A stretch of 64,000 nucleotides of DNA from Aliivibrio sp. EL58 (GCF_900312675.1 NZ_OMPC01000012.1:295700-359699); one strand, 5' to 3'; positions 18,175 to 27,742 are shown, counted from the stretch's first letter. Notes: a model not told the origin generated them from the sequence alone. Translations and numbers: made by a program.

Positions 18175-19143
18175 ATGGATACGATAGCGCCATTTTCAAT
18201 TAAGAAGCACGCCACATTAGTTAGCCGCTTTAGAACATCAGTAACAGCCTCTCAGTTAGAGATAAAGAGTGTTGGATGGGTCATTTATGGGCCACACCTT
18301 TCACCTTTTCATTTTAAAGATATCGATTTTTTTGTTGGTATGACAACCACCATCGTTAGAACCTGGAAAGTTGGCAATTATGAAGTTGCTGCCATTGCTG
18401 GTGATATTACGCCTGAATATAAAATCATTGTTGATGAACTAGGCTTAGATTACGTCGAGATCAAAGATATTCCAGATCTTTCAACGCCAGGGATCATTCT
18501 TTTCGATATGGATTCGACAGCAATAGAGATCGAATGTATTGATGAAATTGCGAAACTAGCCGGTGTTGGCAAGCAAGTATCAGAAGTCACAGAACGAGCA
18601 ATGCAGGGTGAACTCGATTTTAAAGAAAGTTTACTTCAACGTGTCGGAAGCTTGGCTGGTGCAGATGAAGCGATCCTTGCTAAAGTTAAGTCTGAACTTC
18701 CTTTTATGCCTGAAATTAGAGAACTGGTTGCAACGATGCATAAGTATGGTTGGAAAGCGGCAATTGCTTCTGGCGGCTTTACTTATTTCTCGGATTATCT
18801 AAAAGAAGAATTAAATTTAGTACACGCACAATCCAATCAACTTGAAATCCTTAATGGAAAGCTGACAGGTAACGTTATTGGTGACATTGTTAGCGGTGAA
18901 ACAAAAGCAGAAATCTTAGTTGAATTAGCTGATAAGTATGACATTGAGATCAGCAATACGGTCGCCGTTGGTGATGGTGCCAATGATCTGGTAATGATGG
19001 AGGCTGCAGGCCTTGGCATTGCTTATCATGCAAAACCTAAGGTTCAACAACAAGCTCAAGCAGCCATTCGTCATGCTGATTTAGGCGGAGTCGCTTGTAT
19101 TCTTTCTGTTTCGTTGTTGTTGAATAAAAAACTAAGCTGGTAA
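18175..19143 (+). CDS. serB: Phosphoserine phosphatase
   Basis: A HAD-superfamily enzyme of 322 aa, the same length as E. coli SerB, catalysing the last step of serine biosynthesis. The nucleophile motif FDMDST has Asp111 and Asp113, motif II is in ASGGFTYF, and motif III/IV is VGDGANDLVMMEAAGLGIA. The N-terminal ~100 residues form the regulatory domain. AAGGA lies upstream of the ATG. It is monocistronic and divergent from the ytjB-like gene. Confidence 0.97.
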   Translation: MDTIAPFSIKKHATLVSRFRTSVTASQLEIKSVGWVIYGPHLSPFHFKDIDFFVGMTTTIVRTWKVGNYEVAAIAGDITPEYKIIVDELGLDYVEIKDIPDLSTPGIILFDMDSTAIEIECIDEIAKLAGVGKQVSEVTERAMQGELDFKESLLQRVGSLAGADEAILAKVKSELPFMPEIRELVATMHKYGWKAAIASGGFTYFSDYLKEELNLVHAQSNQLEILNGKLTGNVIGDIVSGETKAEILVELADKYDIEISNTVAVGDGANDLVMMEAAGLGIAYHAKPKVQQQAQAAIRHADLGGVACILSVSLLLNKKLSW

Positions 19144-19161
19144 ATTATTAAAAGTAAATAG

Positions 19162-19191
19162 AATGGGCCACTACATGCAGGCCCATTTTTT
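19162..19191 (+). terminator. Terminator after serB
   Basis: AATGGGCC pairs with GGCCCATT, followed by TTTTTTAT. It marks the left edge of the tad block. Confidence 0.88.
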
Positions 19192-19258
19192 ATATAAACC
19201 TTATAAGAGTATGATTACAGCCCAATCCTGAATGGAGTCTGAATGAAACTTACGTACA

Positions 19259-19287
19259 TGTCATGGAAATGTCATAGGTTGTGTCAT
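19259..19287 (+). promoter_or_regulatory. Three helically phased TGTCAT repeats upstream of flp
   Basis: TGTCAT occurs at 19259, 19270 and 19282, 11 and 12 bp apart, ending 4 bp before the -35 of the flp promoter. Direct hexamer repeats at about 11 bp are how OmpR/PhoB-family regulators bind, and TGTCAT is the core of the E. coli Pho box (CTGTCAT repeats). PhoB or the PhoP-like regulator encoded at the end of this locus are candidates. Confidence 0.65.
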
Positions 19288-19291
19288 TAAA

Positions 19292-19320
19292 TTGACGCGC
19301 TTTGGTTGGTTGAATATTAT
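19292..19320 (+). promoter_or_regulatory. Sigma-70 promoter of the tad operon
   Basis: TTGACG (19292-19297), 17-bp spacer, TATTAT (19315-19320). The predicted start is about 40 nt before the flp ATG. Confidence 0.7.
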
Positions 19321-19366
19321 TCATCTTGTTCACTTCGAACAGATATTAATCAATCAAGGGTTTATT

Positions 19367-19588
19367 ATGCTAACTAAATTATTCGTAAAATCTCAACTTG
19401 CTCTACAATCTTTTAAAAGTGATGAGCGTGGTGTAACAGCTATTGAATATGCAATCATTGGTGTTTGTATGTCTGTTGTTGTACTTGCTGTTTTCAAGGG
19501 ATCATTAGCAGATGCTTTGTCTACTGCAATGGATAATATTTCTAGTAATATTACTTCCGCTAATACTCCAATTCCACCGACTAAGTAA
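19367..19588 (+). CDS. flp: Flp-family type IVb pilin
   Basis: A 73-aa prepilin, the major subunit of the Tad pilus. The leader is basic and cleavage is expected between Gly22 and Val23; Glu at mature position 5 and Tyr at 6 (VTAIEYAIIGV) are the Flp signature. A single hydrophobic helix follows, then a short Ser/Pro-rich tail. The start is the ATG at 19367, with CAAGGG upstream; the longer frame from 19292 runs through the promoter and is rejected. It is the only flp copy in this locus. Confidence 0.93.
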   Translation: MLTKLFVKSQLALQSFKSDERGVTAIEYAIIGVCMSVVVLAVFKGSLADALSTAMDNISSNITSANTPIPPTK

Positions 19589-19605
19589 TTTATAGTATCG
19601 AAATT

Positions 19606-20037
19606 ATGACACTTATTTTTATTGGTTTAATTGTCTCTACTAATATTTATATTGTTTTTCACGATATTAGAAATAGAAAAATATCTAATAATATAATTGT
19701 ATTAATTTCACTTATTGGATTTTTTTCTATCTTTGTTAAAGGTGATATTGATTTTTTAATATCTCCTTTAATAATTCTATTTTTTGGTTTTATTTTATTT
19801 AAATTTAATGTTATAGCCGCAGGTGATATTAAGTTGTTTTCTGCGATGTCATTAATGATAAATAAAGAATATATATTACTAATTACTATCATTATATTAT
19901 TTATTGGTGGGCTTCAAGCTTATTGCCAATACAGTATGTATAAACTAACGAATAATAGAGAGTGGATAGATAGGGGTGTTCCTTATGGGGTCGCTATTTC
20001 TATAGGAAGTTTATTCGGTATTCTCGCATCAATGTAG
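19606..20037 (+). CDS. tadV: Prepilin peptidase TadV/CpaA (A24 family)
   Basis: A 143-aa polytopic membrane aspartyl protease that cleaves the Flp and pseudopilin leaders. The two catalytic aspartates are visible in HDIRNRKISN (near residue 19) and in AAGDIKLFSAM (near 67). It lacks the N-terminal methyltransferase domain of PilD, as usual for TadV. The gene is very AT-rich and uses many ATA codons. It lies 17 nt after flp with no terminator between, so it is in the same transcript. Confidence 0.9.
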   Translation: MTLIFIGLIVSTNIYIVFHDIRNRKISNNIIVLISLIGFFSIFVKGDIDFLISPLIILFFGFILFKFNVIAAGDIKLFSAMSLMINKEYILLITIIILFIGGLQAYCQYSMYKLTNNREWIDRGVPYGVAISIGSLFGILASM

Positions 20038-20044
20038 GTGAAAA

Positions 20045-20857
20045 ATGAAATCAAAAATAATATTGGTTTTAGCTGTAGTTGCTATTTCAATAGGTCTGTT
20101 TGGTATGTCTCAAACTACCAATATAGCTTCTTCAGATCCCGAAAAGATAAAAGAATTAGATAAACTTCCAGAGCCAACCGTTATGGTCTGGATAGCCAAA
20201 AAAGATTTAATGTTTGGTTCGTTAGTGCAACGAACGGATCTTGAGGTGCAACGAATCAGTCAAACACAAGCGGATCGTTTCGGCATTGTTAGTGATATTA
20301 AGTATGATTTTAATAAAAGCTTATTAGTTAAAAAAGATATTTTTCAGGGGGATATTGTTACTCCTGATGTGCTGTTAAGTCCAGGGCAAGAAGGGTATAT
20401 CAATCTAGTTATTAAGGAAGGAAAAGTTCCTTTTAACCTAATAGTTGAAAATGATGCCATCCTTGGTGGAGCTATTTCTACTGGTGATGTTGTTGATATT
20501 GCCTCTATTTCATCATCAGATCAAAATCTATCAAACAGTAATTCTATTTCAAATGTGAAGAGCTTAAAGATGGCTCCACTATTAACCCAGATTATGGTTC
20601 TTGACATTATTCAGCAAGAAAAATCGGTGCGATTAAACAGTAAATCGACAAAGACAGTAACTACGCTAGTTTTAGAAGTATCAAATAGAGAGTTAGCTAA
20701 ATTAGTAATAGCTCAACGTATTGCTGAACTGGAAATTCATAAATCTATTGGTGCTGAGTTTTCTCATGAGCTTCATGCGGATTCAAGTGATGTTATTAGT
20801 ATTCCTGAATCTAAAAAAATAAAGCCAAACAATTCTATTAAAGAGTTTAGAGGTTAA
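20045..20857 (+). CDS. rcpC: RcpC/CpaB Flp pilus assembly protein
   Basis: A 270-aa protein with an N-terminal membrane anchor or signal (residues 4-20), then an SAF-type domain (about 45-115: VMVWIAKKDLMFGSLVQRTDLEVQRI is its opening) and an RcpC-type domain (APLLTQIMVLDI, TKTVTTLVLEVSNRELAKLVIAQRIAELEI). It acts in the periplasm with the secretin. It lies 7 nt after tadV and 4 nt before the secretin gene. Confidence 0.9.
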   Translation: MKSKIILVLAVVAISIGLFGMSQTTNIASSDPEKIKELDKLPEPTVMVWIAKKDLMFGSLVQRTDLEVQRISQTQADRFGIVSDIKYDFNKSLLVKKDIFQGDIVTPDVLLSPGQEGYINLVIKEGKVPFNLIVENDAILGGAISTGDVVDIASISSSDQNLSNSNSISNVKSLKMAPLLTQIMVLDIIQQEKSVRLNSKSTKTVTTLVLEVSNRELAKLVIAQRIAELEIHKSIGAEFSHELHADSSDVISIPESKKIKPNNSIKEFRG

Positions 20858-20861
20858 TAAT

Positions 20862-22172
20862 ATGCAACGTCGAATTCTTATTGTTTTAGTCGCTTTACTT
20901 GGTTTCTTATCAAGTCCGTTACATGCTAAAGATATTGAAAACTTATCTGCCGGTGACGCAAAAAGTATTATTACCGATTCAGAGATATCTTCAGTATTCA
21001 TTTCAGATCCAAAAGTAGCCGATTACAAAATTATTGATAAATATAAAGTGGTTTTATTTGGACGTGAAGTTGGTGATTCTGTTTTTATTGCTTTTGATGT
21101 TCAAGGGCGTGAATTAATAAATAAAAAAATCATTATCAGTCGTAATTATTCAGGTATTGAACAACAAGTTAAGTTGAGGTTCCCAACCTCAGATATCGAT
21201 ATTTATGCTATTGGTACTAATGCAGTAGTAAGTGGAACTGTTCTTAATGAAGAGGACCGAGACAAAATTTATCAAATGGTTGGAACATTATTATTTGATG
21301 ATAGCGCTGATAACAATGCCCAAGATGATCGTACAGAATTGACTTACATGGATAAGCTTAACTTTGAAGGGGTTGTAAACCAAATTGAAGTTGCTAGAAC
21401 AAAGCAAGTCAATGTGAAACTGACCATAGCTGAAGTCTCTCATTCTTTCATGCAGGATTTTGGTATTAAGGTGGGCAGTAATGGCCAAGCCGGTATTTTT
21501 GTTGATCAACTCGTTCATTTTAGTGCTAGCGACATTGTTTCTGTTATTACGGCAGTAGGGACTGATTCAGTAGGGCAAATATTAGCTGAACCGAATTTGT
21601 CAGTGATATCAGGGGAAGATGCAAGCTTTCTTGTTGGTGGCGAATTACCCGTTGTTACCGTAATTGATGGGGCGACAAACGTTCAGTATAAAGAGTTTGG
21701 TGTGAAATTGGATCTAACCGCGAAAGTTGAGCGAGATGACAAAATCAAGTTAGCTTTAGCACCTAGCGTTAGTTCTCTTGATACTCAATACGCTAATGAT
21801 AATTATAACTTACCATCATTAAAAACCCGCAGTGCAAGAACGACTGTTGAACTAGGCGACGGACAAAGCTTTGTGCTAGGTGGCTTACTTAATAGTGAAG
21901 AGAAAGAGTCGTTAACTCGTATTCCTTTTGTTGGTGATATCCCTATTTTAGGGGCTTTATTTCGTCATACCGGAACCGAACGAAATCGAACTGAATTGAT
22001 TATTGTTGCAACGGTAAATCTTGTTCAACCTGTTAAAGCTAATCAAATCCAGCTTCCAACCATGCAGAAAACCAGTACGTTAAGACGTTTTCTTGGTATG
22101 GGCAGCGATTATGAAAGAGCTGAAGATAAATGGGCTAGTGAAGTTCTGAATGCCGGTGGGTTTAGAAAATGA
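20862..22172 (+). CDS. rcpA: RcpA/CpaC outer-membrane secretin of the Tad system
   Basis: A 436-aa secretin. A signal peptide (residues 1-22, ending SPLHA) is followed by a BON/pilus-assembly N-domain (SSVFISDPKVADYKII, about 35-110) and the secretin core (ILAEPNLSVISGEDASFLVGGELPV near 240, then GGLLNSEEKESLTRIPFVGDIPILGALFRH near 345). It forms the outer-membrane channel for the pilus. Its stop overlaps the next start (ATGA). Confidence 0.95.
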   Translation: MQRRILIVLVALLGFLSSPLHAKDIENLSAGDAKSIITDSEISSVFISDPKVADYKIIDKYKVVLFGREVGDSVFIAFDVQGRELINKKIIISRNYSGIEQQVKLRFPTSDIDIYAIGTNAVVSGTVLNEEDRDKIYQMVGTLLFDDSADNNAQDDRTELTYMDKLNFEGVVNQIEVARTKQVNVKLTIAEVSHSFMQDFGIKVGSNGQAGIFVDQLVHFSASDIVSVITAVGTDSVGQILAEPNLSVISGEDASFLVGGELPVVTVIDGATNVQYKEFGVKLDLTAKVERDDKIKLALAPSVSSLDTQYANDNYNLPSLKTRSARTTVELGDGQSFVLGGLLNSEEKESLTRIPFVGDIPILGALFRHTGTERNRTELIIVATVNLVQPVKANQIQLPTMQKTSTLRRFLGMGSDYERAEDKWASEVLNAGGFRK

Positions 22173-22639
22173 AAAAACTTTATGCAATAGCAATACTTTT
22201 GATTTTATCTGGTTGTGCTGATCATATTAATGAAAAACAAGGAACGTATATTAATGTAATTCCTGTGACGTATTCATTTTCTATTAATAGTCAGAATGAC
22301 GAAATCGTAAAAAATAAGCTTGATACTTTTATTCGTCAGCATGGCCTTAAAAATAAAAAAGGTCATTGGAAAATATCAATTTATAAAGATGATATAAAAG
22401 AGCAAGAAGTCAAATATCAGCAATTGTTAGGAGAGTTTGGTTATACCCTTACTCAAATAAAAACGGTTGAACTACAACATAAACCTTACTTTCTTGTCAC
22501 TGTTTCATTTATGACTCAACAAATTGAATATCAAATTTGTGGTTATGAGCAAATTGATTATTACGGTTCTAATAATATCGGTTGTTATACCGAAAATAAT
22601 CGCTGGCATTCTATGGTTAATCCTAAAAATGCAATGTAG
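22169..22639 (+). CDS. CpaD-like Tad pilus lipoprotein
   Basis: A 156-aa lipoprotein with lipobox LILSGCAD, lipidated at about Cys16. The C-terminus reads NIGCYTENNRWHSMVNPKNAM, which resembles the conserved GC-x-N-x-x-x-M-x-x-NP close of CpaD-family proteins, and its position between secretin and TadZ is that of cpaD. CpaD/RcpB proteins assist the secretin at the outer membrane. Overall similarity is weak, so this call rests on position, lipobox and C-terminal motif. Start overlaps rcpA by 4 nt. Confidence 0.75.
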   Translation: MKKLYAIAILLILSGCADHINEKQGTYINVIPVTYSFSINSQNDEIVKNKLDTFIRQHGLKNKKGHWKISIYKDDIKEQEVKYQQLLGEFGYTLTQIKTVELQHKPYFLVTVSFMTQQIEYQICGYEQIDYYGSNNIGCYTENNRWHSMVNPKNAM

Positions 22640-22688
22640 CTATTTCACAAAGAGTTAGCGTAATTAACATCATATTATTGGAGCTATC

Positions 22689-23927
22689 ATGTTTGATTTG
22701 GCAGAGCGTTTAAGTGCGAACAAAAATAATGAAAGTAAGTTAAGTAATAAACTAAAAACGATGCTGTTTTATCAGACAGAAGAGTGTCGATCATTGGTTA
22801 ATGAATCTTTTCGGTTTGATGGTAAAGATGATCCAAAGTGTGTTAAAAATCGTGACGAAGAGTTTCGTCAAATTGATTTATTAAATCCACCAGAAGTTGT
22901 GATTATTGAATTAAATGCAAGCCAAGATGTAGTTCAAGATGCACAGCGATTAGCTCATTTATTACCAAGCCAAGTTTCCGTTGTTATTGTGGGCTCTGAA
23001 GATGCAATTTCAACGATTCGTTTATTAAAAGAAATGGGTTTTTATTACCTTTTTTGGCCAGTAAGCAAGCAAGAATGTTCTGATTTTATACGAAATGTTT
23101 TAGATAACCATGAACAGCATAAAGGATTGATGGCTAATCGAAAAGCAAAGCGTATTGCAATGGTTGGTGTTAAAGGGGGGGTGGGAGTATCTCTAATTAG
23201 TAGTGAGATATCTCGTTCACTTTCTTTAGATAAAGGGGTTTCTACGCTTCTTGTTGATCATAATTATCATGGTGGAAATCTTGATATTTTTATGGGCTTA
23301 AAGCAATACCAAAAAAGAGCGGTACAAAAAGGCACATTATTATCTAATATTGATGGGACTTATGCGCTTGGGGTTATACGTAAAGTGACCCCTATGCTGT
23401 CTATGCTTGCTATTGATTCTGAAGAGTTATCAACTCAAGAGTTAAATGAATATACTTTAGCAGTGCAAGAACAAGTGCTTAATAATTCAAGCGTTATGAT
23501 AGAAGATTACGCGCACTTGATTAGAAATGAAGGTGATATCGTTAGCTTATTACAGCGTATTGATGTACTTATTTTTGTTTTTGATGAAACCGTATCTGCA
23601 TTACGAGATTACAACCGATTAAATCAATTGGTTAAGAAAAATAATGTAGATAATCACACTCGTATTATTTCAGTTTTGAACTCATCAAGACCGGTAAATA
23701 GCGGTTCTGTTTCTCTTGATGAAATAGAAAAGTATAGCGCACAAAGGCCTCATATTATTGTTCCTTATGACGAAAAAGCACCACAGCATATTCTTGAAGG
23801 GCAACAAATTATAAGAACAAAATCATCAATGGCCTTACCTTTAATTAATCTAATTGCATTGATTTTAGGTGAAGACCAAAAACAAGAAAAACGATCTATT
23901 TTTAGATTTTTTAAACATAAAGGATAA
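22689..23927 (+). CDS. tadZ: TadZ/CpaE, atypical ParA-like polar localisation ATPase
   Basis: A 412-aa protein with an N-terminal receiver-like domain (about 22-145, with VVIIELNASQD as the usual phospho-acceptor strand, which lacks a clear Asp in place) and a C-terminal MinD/ParA fold. The deviant Walker A motif reads KGGVGVSLIS (from residue 162): the signature Lys of GK[T/S] is Val here, so ATP hydrolysis may be lost or altered. TadZ proteins place the pilus machine in the cell. GGAG is 8 nt upstream of the ATG. It is followed 6 nt later by tadA. Confidence 0.9.
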   Translation: MFDLAERLSANKNNESKLSNKLKTMLFYQTEECRSLVNESFRFDGKDDPKCVKNRDEEFRQIDLLNPPEVVIIELNASQDVVQDAQRLAHLLPSQVSVVIVGSEDAISTIRLLKEMGFYYLFWPVSKQECSDFIRNVLDNHEQHKGLMANRKAKRIAMVGVKGGVGVSLISSEISRSLSLDKGVSTLLVDHNYHGGNLDIFMGLKQYQKRAVQKGTLLSNIDGTYALGVIRKVTPMLSMLAIDSEELSTQELNEYTLAVQEQVLNNSSVMIEDYAHLIRNEGDIVSLLQRIDVLIFVFDETVSALRDYNRLNQLVKKNNVDNHTRIISVLNSSRPVNSGSVSLDEIEKYSAQRPHIIVPYDEKAPQHILEGQQIIRTKSSMALPLINLIALILGEDQKQEKRSIFRFFKHKG

Positions 23928-23933
23928 TGACGA

Positions 23934-25217
23934 ATGAATAATAAAGCGTTATATATCCAATTAAGAACTCAAATTTTTAATGCGTTAGAACCTGAGGCAT
24001 TAAATAAACTAACGAAACAAGAGCTTACACAACAGTTACTTAATGCTGTTGAATTATTGATTGATAGAGAGCAGCTGCCTGTGTCTCTTATCATGAAAAA
24101 TGAATTTGTTGAAAGCTTAGTTAATGAATTAGTTGGCTTAGGTCCATTACAGAACTTAATGGATGATGAAACCATTACCGACATCATGATCAATGGCCAT
24201 GAGAATGTGTTTATTGAACGAAATGGATTGGTTGAAAAAGTAAAAGTTAACTTTATTGATGAACAGCAATTAACTGATATAGCGAAACGAATAGCAAGTC
24301 GTGTTGGTCGCCGAGTGGATGAGTCAAGCCCTACGTGTGATGCCCGTTTAGAAGATGGTAGTCGCGTCAATATTGTTATCCCACCGATTGCGATTGATGG
24401 AACTTCGATTTCAATTCGTAAGTTTAAAAAACAAAGCATTGTTTTTTCAGATTTAGTTGAATTTGGAGCCATGAGTAAAGAAATGGCGCAATTACTGATG
24501 GTGGCTTCTCGCTGTCGTTTAAATATATTGATTTCTGGTGGTACCGGCTCTGGCAAGACAACCATGTTGAATGCTTTGTCTCAGTTTATTTCAGAAGGTG
24601 AACGTATCGTAACGATAGAAGATGCCGCTGAACTACGGCTGCAACAACCACATGTCGTGAGATTAGAAACAAGAACGGCAGGCATTGAGGGGACAGGGGT
24701 TATTTCTCAAAGAGATTTGGTAATTAATTCATTACGTATGCGTCCTGATCGGATCATTGTTGGGGAGTGTCGTGGTGGAGAAGCATTTGAAATGCTACAA
24801 GCCATGAATACTGGTCATGACGGTTCAATGTCAACATTACACGCTAACTCACCACGAGATGCATTAGCACGTGTCGAGGCGATGGTCATGATGGCAACAA
24901 ATAACTTACCACTAGAAGCCGTAAGAAGAACCATTGTTAGCGCGGTTGATATTGTTATCCAAATTAGCCGTTTGCATGACGGAACTCGTAAAGTGATGAG
25001 CATTGCCGAAGTTGTTGGATTAGAAGGTAATAATGTCGTCCTTGAAGAGATATTTTTTTTTAAACCAAACAAAGATCAAAGCGATGAAGGAAAGGTAAAA
25101 GGAAACTATTTTACATCCGGTCTAATGCAACGTTCAGTGTTAATGGAAAAAGCTCGGTTCTTTGGTATGGAAGACAAAATACAATCAGCATTTAGAGCAC
25201 CTTACGCAGAGGTATAA
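23934..25217 (+). CDS. tadA: TadA/CpaF secretion ATPase
   Basis: A 427-aa hexameric ATPase of the PilT/VirB11 superfamily that powers Flp pilus assembly and probably retraction. Walker [10 protein letters not shown] is at 202-210, the Asp box is [13 protein letters not shown], Walker B is [19 protein letters not shown], and the His box is [12 protein letters not shown]. It is cytoplasmic and docks on TadB/TadC. A 198-codon antisense open frame overlaps the first half and is a shadow. Confidence 0.96.
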   Translation: MNNKALYIQLRTQIFNALEPEALNKLTKQELTQQLLNAVELLIDREQLPVSLIMKNEFVESLVNELVGLGPLQNLMDDETITDIMINGHENVFIERNGLVEKVKVNFIDEQQLTDIAKRIASRVGRRVDESSPTCDARLEDGSRVNIVIPPIAIDGTSISIRKFKKQSIVFSDLVEFGAMSKEMAQLLMVASRCRLNILISGGTGSGKTTMLNALSQFISEGERIVTIEDAAELRLQQPHVVRLETRTAGIEGTGVISQRDLVINSLRMRPDRIIVGECRGGEAFEMLQAMNTGHDGSMSTLHANSPRDALARVEAMVMMATNNLPLEAVRRTIVSAVDIVIQISRLHDGTRKVMSIAEVVGLEGNNVVLEEIFFFKPNKDQSDEGKVKGNYFTSGLMQRSVLMEKARFFGMEDKIQSAFRAPYAEV

Positions 25218-25219
25218 TC

Positions 25220-26137
25220 ATGTCTTGGATTGCGATTGGTATTGGTTTACTTCTTTTGATGTTAGTCCTAGGGGATAAGCCAGTAAAGAAAAGTCAGTAT
25301 TTAGAAAAGCTTAATGCAACTCAATTTGTTGATGATTTAAATAGTACAGATCAAGCTATCAATTTAGCGTCATTAACAGAGAGAACATTTCGACAAAAGA
25401 TTGAGTTTGTTTGGAAAAATATAGCAAGACAATTAGGTAATGGAGCAACGTTAAAACTGGTTTTTTCAGTATGTATATTTGCTTTAATTGGTCTGCTAAT
25501 TAACCGTTCTATGATTCATGCTCCGCCTTATATTGTTGTATTAATATCTATCGTAGCAGGATTGATTTGGGGATACGTTTGGCTTCAAGAACGAGAGAAA
25601 AAACAATTTAATGAGCGTTTTCCTGATGCATTAAATATGCTGTCGAGTGCGGTATCTGCGGGTGAAAGTATCACCCATGCTATTGCTTTTGTTGGTAAGA
25701 AGCTTGAAGGCGATGTTGGTAAAGAGTTTAAAGTAATGGGAGAGCGTTTGCAGCTTGGTGAGAGTCCAGATGAAGTATTTAAGAAATCATGTGTTCGCTT
25801 CCCTTATCCAGCTTTCCGTTTTTTCGTTATTACATTACGCGCAAACATGAACCGAGGTGGACAATTAAGAGATGTTATTTCACGTTTAAATCGTTTGATG
25901 TTTGATGCGCGAGCAGTAGAGAGAAAGAAATACGCCTTAACATCAGAAGCGCGGATCTCAGCAAAAATAGTCTGTGCAACGCCTTTTTTCTTTTTGTTTA
26001 TTTTGCAGTTCCTCAGCCCTGAAAATTATGAGTTTGTTATGTTTCATGCTGAAGGTAGACCCATTTTATATTATGTACTCATTAGTGAAGCTATAGGGAT
26101 GCTTATTATTTGGGGCTTATTAAAAGGAACCAAATAA
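25220..26137 (+). CDS. tadB: TadB inner-membrane platform protein
   Basis: A 305-aa membrane protein with a T2SSF/GspF domain: an N-terminal TM (about 2-16), TMs near 75-92 and 95-115, a cytoplasmic segment with FPDALNMLSSAVSAGESITHAI and GGQLRDVISRLN, and C-terminal TMs from about 250. It forms the platform with TadC. It starts 2 nt after tadA and shares its stop with the tadC start (TAATG). Confidence 0.93.
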   Translation: MSWIAIGIGLLLLMLVLGDKPVKKSQYLEKLNATQFVDDLNSTDQAINLASLTERTFRQKIEFVWKNIARQLGNGATLKLVFSVCIFALIGLLINRSMIHAPPYIVVLISIVAGLIWGYVWLQEREKKQFNERFPDALNMLSSAVSAGESITHAIAFVGKKLEGDVGKEFKVMGERLQLGESPDEVFKKSCVRFPYPAFRFFVITLRANMNRGGQLRDVISRLNRLMFDARAVERKKYALTSEARISAKIVCATPFFFLFILQFLSPENYEFVMFHAEGRPILYYVLISEAIGMLIIWGLLKGTK

Positions 26138-27009
26138 TGACTGATTGGTATCGATTTATATTCATTACACTTATTTCATTTGGTTTGATGCTTATTGTTT
26201 ATTTAAGCATTACGAAGTTTCTAAGAGAGAAGCAGTTACAAGTATTAAGTGGCAGTAATCAAAAAACGAAAGAGAATGAGTTTGGGGGGTGGTTAAAAAA
26301 TAAAGCGTCAGAACTTAACCCTGATGAAGAAGGTATTAAACAAAAGTTGCGTCAAGCTGGTTGGACGAATACGCAATATGTACATCTATTTATGCCAATC
26401 AAATACAGCGTACTACTGATTGGTGAAGTGATTGTTGGTGTCGCCTATTACCTATTATTTTTATCGAGTACGGGATGGGTTGTTGCAGCATCGCTGTGGA
26501 TGGTTTTTGTCATTATTGCTCCCGATATGTATTTACAAGCGAAGATAAAAGCAAGGATCCATCGAGTTTCAACCCAAATGCCTTATCTATTGGATTTAAT
26601 GGCAGTATGTGTCCAAACGGGTATGACAGTTGAAGCCTCTCTTAGTTATCTAGCTAAAGAGATGAAAGGGTTTAATAAAGATTTAACACAAGTATTAACC
26701 AAAATGAATGAACGCTCTCGCATGGTCGGGTTGGAGAAATCATTAGAAGAAATGTATGTCGAAATTCCCTCTAATGAAATGCGGAGTTTTGTGATGACAT
26801 TGACACAAAGTATGCATTACGGTTCATCCATTTATACTGTTTTAACCACATTGGCATCAGATATAAGAGAGGTGCAAATGTTGGAATTAGAAGAGCGGAT
26901 AGGGAAGTTAGCAGCCAAGATGTCAGTTCCACTGATCGTATTCATTATGATCCCTATTGTTATTTTAATTGCAGCACCTGGTGTAATGAGGTTGATGTTA
27001 AATGCTTAA
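26137..27009 (+). CDS. tadC: TadC inner-membrane platform protein
   Basis: A 290-aa protein with T2SSF domain organisation similar to TadB: TM near 8-26, two central TMs (about 85-130), the segment MPYLLDLMAVCVQTGMTVEASL, and a C-terminal TM ending APGVMRLML. The start is the ATG at 26137, in TAATG with the tadB stop and AAAAGGAAC upstream; the longer frame at 26110 is not needed. It overlaps tadD by 8 nt. Confidence 0.93.
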   Translation: MTDWYRFIFITLISFGLMLIVYLSITKFLREKQLQVLSGSNQKTKENEFGGWLKNKASELNPDEEGIKQKLRQAGWTNTQYVHLFMPIKYSVLLIGEVIVGVAYYLLFLSSTGWVVAASLWMVFVIIAPDMYLQAKIKARIHRVSTQMPYLLDLMAVCVQTGMTVEASLSYLAKEMKGFNKDLTQVLTKMNERSRMVGLEKSLEEMYVEIPSNEMRSFVMTLTQSMHYGSSIYTVLTTLASDIREVQMLELEERIGKLAAKMSVPLIVFIMIPIVILIAAPGVMRLMLNA

Positions 27010-27742
27010 AAAAATACTCCTAATTTCTACTGTTCTTTTATTGTCGGCATGCAGTTCTCGCCAATACAGTGAAAGTACATTAACTCAGTCAAAAATTAAT
27101 ATTTATGAGCAAACACAAAACTATGTAGCTTTATCTGATTTATATAGAGCTGAGTTGAAAAAAGAGGATTCTGAAGAAACCCGTGAAGCTCTTGCTGCAA
27201 CATTATTGAATTTAGAAGATCCAGAAAGTGCTTTGTTCTACTTAAAACCAAATATTGAAAATGATGCAAATTTTCAAACCTACTACCTTCAAGCTTCTGC
27301 TTTAGGTGATTTAGGAAAATACCCTCAAGCGATAAAAGCTGCATTACTTTCTTTGGAAGAAAAACCAGATAACGCTGAAGCAGAAAATTTATTAGGGATT
27401 TTATATGGTCATGAATATCAATATGAAAAGTCGCGTAGATATTTTCAAAAAGCACAATTGCATTTTTATGATAGCAATACGATCGCAAATAATTTAGCCG
27501 TCCTAGATATCGCTGAAGGTAATTACAAACAAGCAGCACAACGATTGTTACCAGTTTATCGTAGTGGGCAGGCTAATGAACAAGTGATGGCTAATTTAAT
27601 ATTAAGCATGGCAAAAGAAAAAAATATTGAATTTATTCAAGCTGTGCTAGCTGATAAACATACCAAAAAAGAAATTGAGCGTATTTATCAATCATTACAA
27701 AGCTTTAATTCTTTAGATATTGATACAAAAAAAAGCGTTTAG
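27002..27742 (+). CDS. tadD: TadD lipoprotein with TPR repeats
   Basis: A 246-aa lipoprotein (lipobox LLLSACSS, about Cys17). TPR-like helices follow: EETREALAATLLNLEDPESALFYLKP, YYLQASALGDLGKYPQAIKAALLSLEEKPDNAEA and NNLAVLDIAEGNYKQAAQRLLPVY. TadD is a pilotin-like factor for secretin assembly. It overlaps tadC by 8 nt and is followed by tadE after 8 nt. Confidence 0.92.
   Translation: MLKKILLISTVLLLSACSSRQYSESTLTQSKINIYEQTQNYVALSDLYRAELKKEDSEETREALAATLLNLEDPESALFYLKPNIENDANFQTYYLQASALGDLGKYPQAIKAALLSLEEKPDNAEAENLLGILYGHEYQYEKSRRYFQKAQLHFYDSNTIANNLAVLDIAEGNYKQAAQRLLPVYRSGQANEQVMANLILSMAKEKNIEFIQAVLADKHTKKEIERIYQSLQSFNSLDIDTKKSV

Noticed and set aside
23969..24565. 198-codon minus-strand open frame inside tadA
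   Set aside because: Low-complexity Ser/Thr/Ile-rich translation antisense to a well-conserved ATPase; no ribosome site. A shadow of tadA.
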